Source: CAJCIS01 sp965276755 (GTDB lineage Bacteria; Pseudomonadota; Alphaproteobacteria; Acetobacterales; Acetobacteraceae). Taken from it: DNA of 64,000 nucleotides. Positions 62,537 to 64,000 of this stretch are shown piece after piece. The notes beneath the pieces are model-generated. The model searched no databases. It was given only the letters and a program-made list of their open reading frames with translations, and was not told the DNA's origin. The stretch is taken from NCBI GenBank assembly GCA_965276755.1, contig OZ255625.1:1054001-1118000 (forward strand), in the 5' to 3' direction. Positions within the stretch are counted from its first letter, which is position 1. Every line of letters starts with the position of its first letter. Both the position numbers and the translations under genes were made by a program.

Positions 62537-62645
62537 GGTTCTTCTTTTCTGAAGAAAAAGAAGCAAAAAGACTTTTGTCGGTTTGGCATTGTGCAAACTA
62601 ATAAAAGTTTTTTGCTTCTTTTTTTCAAAAAAGAAGACCTTGCCT
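62535..62645. repeat. Hairpin repeat family 2, inverted pair
   Basis: AAGGTTCTTCTTTTCTGAAG...AGCAAAAAGACTTTTGTC and an inverted partner AAAAGTTTTTTGCTTCTTTT...AAGAAGACCTTGCC, with a spacer of about 25 nt; between convergent genes. Confidence 0.8.
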
Positions 62646-62646
62646 T

Positions 62647-64000
62647 CTACCCCATTGCACACAACGGCTTCTTGTCGATCTTGCCCACAGGCGTGCGCGG
62701 CAACGCCTCCACAATCTGCACCGCCGAGACCATCTCGTGCTTGCCGATCCGCGGCTTGAGAAACGTGCGCAACTCCTCCAGCGAGAGTTCCGGCGCATCC
62801 GGCCGCAGCTTGATGAACGCCTTGGGCGCCTGGCCGCGATATTCGTCCGCAACACCGATCACCGCGACTTCCGCCACACCGGGGTGCGCGTAAATCGCTT
62901 CTTCGATCACCCGCGGATAGACGTTGAAGCCGCCGCACAGCAGCATGTCCTTGGTGCGATCGACGATATAGACGTAGCCATCCTCATCCATCCACCCGAC
63001 ATCGCCGGTGCGCAGATAGCCGTCTGTGGTAAAGGTTTGCGCAGTCGCTTCGGGATTTTTCCAGTAGCCCTGCATGACATTGGGCCCGCGAATGGCGATC
63101 TCGCCGCGCTCGCCCAGAGGCAGTACACGCGCCGGGTCATTGATGTCGAGGAAGTGGAAATCGATGCCCGGCGCCGGAATGCCGCACGAGCCAGGATGGC
63201 GCACGCCTTGCGCCGGCGTGAAGCTGCCAATGGCAGAGGTTTCGGTCATCCCCCATCCCTCGTTCAGCGACGTGCCCGTGGCTGACTGGAAGCGTTGCTG
63301 GATTTCCAGCGGCAGCGGTGCACCGCCGGAATTGCACAGGCGGAGCGAAGACAGATCGAATGACGCGAGTTCAGCTTGCAAAAGCCCGACATACATCGTC
63401 GGCACGCCGCAGAAGATGGTGATATGCTTGGCGGAAAGATCGGCGAGCACCGCGGCCAGATCGAACCGGGCATGCAGCACGAGTTCGCCGCCGAGCTTGA
63501 TGCCCATCAGCATGTTCACGACCAGCGCATAGACATGAAACGGCGGCAGCACGGCAAGGCTGCGTTCATGGCCGGGTGTCAGCACCGGCGGGTTGGTGCG
63601 CGTTGTCTCCAGTATCTGGCTGGTGGCTGCGGTCAGGTTGGCGTGCGTCAGGATCGCACCCTTGGGCAAGCCTGTCGTGCCGCCGGTGTATTGCAGCACG
63701 GCAATCGCCTGGGCAGGATCGCCGAGTTTGTGACGCGCAAGCGAACCATCGACCAGCAGGTCCGAAAAGCGACGCACCGCTTCGCCCCACGACACATCCA
63801 CCAGATCGCCCGTCGCCTTCTGCCCCGCCGCGATCGCGCCCGGATTGGCCGAATAATCGCCGTAACTGCCGACGATCAGCCCGCGCAGACGCGTTCCGCC
63901 CAGCAGCGCGTGCATTTGCGGAAACAGCGCCTTCATGTCGAGCGTGAAGAGAAAATCGGTCTCGCTGTCCTCGACCTTGTGCGCCAGCACGGCGGCGGCA
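62647..64000 (-). CDS. fadD: Long-chain acyl-CoA ligase (N-terminus cut by window edge)
   Basis: About 450 residues visible; the frame is open through the right edge and family members are about 550 aa, so the true start lies outside. Motifs: LQYTGGTTGLPKGAILTH (P-loop), GWGMTETSAIG, YLRTGDVGWMDEDGYVYIVDRTKDML and catalytic Lys in PVGKIDKK. Activates fatty acids as AMP then CoA thioesters. Fits the acyl-CoA dehydrogenase and dienoyl-CoA reductase in the window as a fatty-acid oxidation theme. Confidence 0.92.
   Translation of the reverse strand, partial: AAAVLAHKVEDSETDFLFTLDMKALFPQMHALLGGTRLRGLIVGSYGDYSANPGAIAAGQKATGDLVDVSWGEAVRRFSDLLVDGSLARHKLGDPAQAIAVLQYTGGTTGLPKGAILTHANLTAATSQILETTRTNPPVLTPGHERSLAVLPPFHVYALVVNMLMGIKLGGELVLHARFDLAAVLADLSAKHITIFCGVPTMYVGLLQAELASFDLSSLRLCNSGGAPLPLEIQQRFQSATGTSLNEGWGMTETSAIGSFTPAQGVRHPGSCGIPAPGIDFHFLDINDPARVLPLGERGEIAIRGPNVMQGYWKNPEATAQTFTTDGYLRTGDVGWMDEDGYVYIVDRTKDMLLCGGFNVYPRVIEEAIYAHPGVAEVAVIGVADEYRGQAPKAFIKLRPDAPELSLEELRTFLKPRIGKHEMVSAVQIVEALPRTPVGKIDKKPLCAMG

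Overview
The window is a high-G+C chromosomal segment from an alphaproteobacterium, most likely a member of the Acetobacteraceae or a near relative. This rests on gene order and family content: dapF-mtaB-ftsY, a split F0 operon (atpI-atpB-atpE-atpF'-atpF), a MucR-type regulator, ycjX-ycjF and the overall codon use. It was not checked by a database search. Most of the window is ordinary housekeeping and catabolic DNA broken by small accessory insertions, many of them lower in G+C than their surroundings by eye.

Layout. 1-2412: end of dapF, then mtaB and ftsY, overlapping. 2444-3094: a VapB/FitA-VapC/FitB type toxin-antitoxin pair with two tandem palindromes over its promoter. 3284-10582: acyl-CoA dehydrogenase, quinone oxidoreductase, MBL hydrolase, ferredoxin, MucR, tRNA-Val(CAC), a GloVer-repeat secreted protein and an aminotransferase. 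10765-14709: a low-G+C CBS-domain protein with a HEPN-like R-x4-H motif, next to an efflux adaptor and outer-membrane channel that lack a pump gene. 14952-21992: a LivK-like binding protein, a TonB-C lipoprotein, DUF2442, a HigBA-like pair, ferredoxin-NADP reductase, two tandem degenerate EAL-like proteins and a metallophosphatase. 22560-24959: a single-chain type IIG-like restriction-methyltransferase. 25067-29675: zinc-ribbon membrane protein, haloalkane-dehalogenase-like hydrolase and the F0 operon. 29718-30862: VOC protein and hydrolase. 30952-34846: an accessory cluster with a PIN-domain pair, an orphan Phd-like antitoxin, an LA2681-type HEPN protein and a self-inhibited Fic protein. 35085-42650: ycjF/ycjX, gloA/lpxI, a second GloVer protein, zwf and a TetR regulator. 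42935-44568: a LysM lytic enzyme overlapping a secreted partner, and a broken higA. 44941-64000: GH15 glucoamylase, asd, SDR, glycosyltransferase, glutamate dehydrogenase, diacylglycerol-kinase-like protein, metallophosphoesterase, methyltransferase, a YncE/phosphoesterase fusion, gpmI, a DUF900 hydrolase and a partial acyl-CoA ligase.

The strongest unexplained signal is a dispersed hairpin repeat. About 25 units lie at 19 intergenic loci. Each is a G5-6/C5-6 stem with a variable 4-bp inner stem whose two sides change together (GATG/CATC, AATG/CATT, AACG/CGTT, ACCG/CGGT, GCAG/CTGC) around an NGC loop, followed by a CCCCCCGTC tail. Units occur singly or as inverted pairs around a partly conserved spacer of about 25 nt. 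In a few places the repeat has become coding sequence: the start of a methyltransferase, the end of a TetR protein and the end of an MBL hydrolase. Two further hairpin families (an A/T-rich CTTCTTTTTT/GAAG type and a GGCCAGGG/CCCTGG type) show the same inverted-pair layout.

The two HEPN-like proteins, the type IIG-like enzyme, the Fic protein and the toxin-antitoxin modules make this stretch rich in likely phage-defence or stress genes, but they are scattered and no complete multi-gene defence system is visible.
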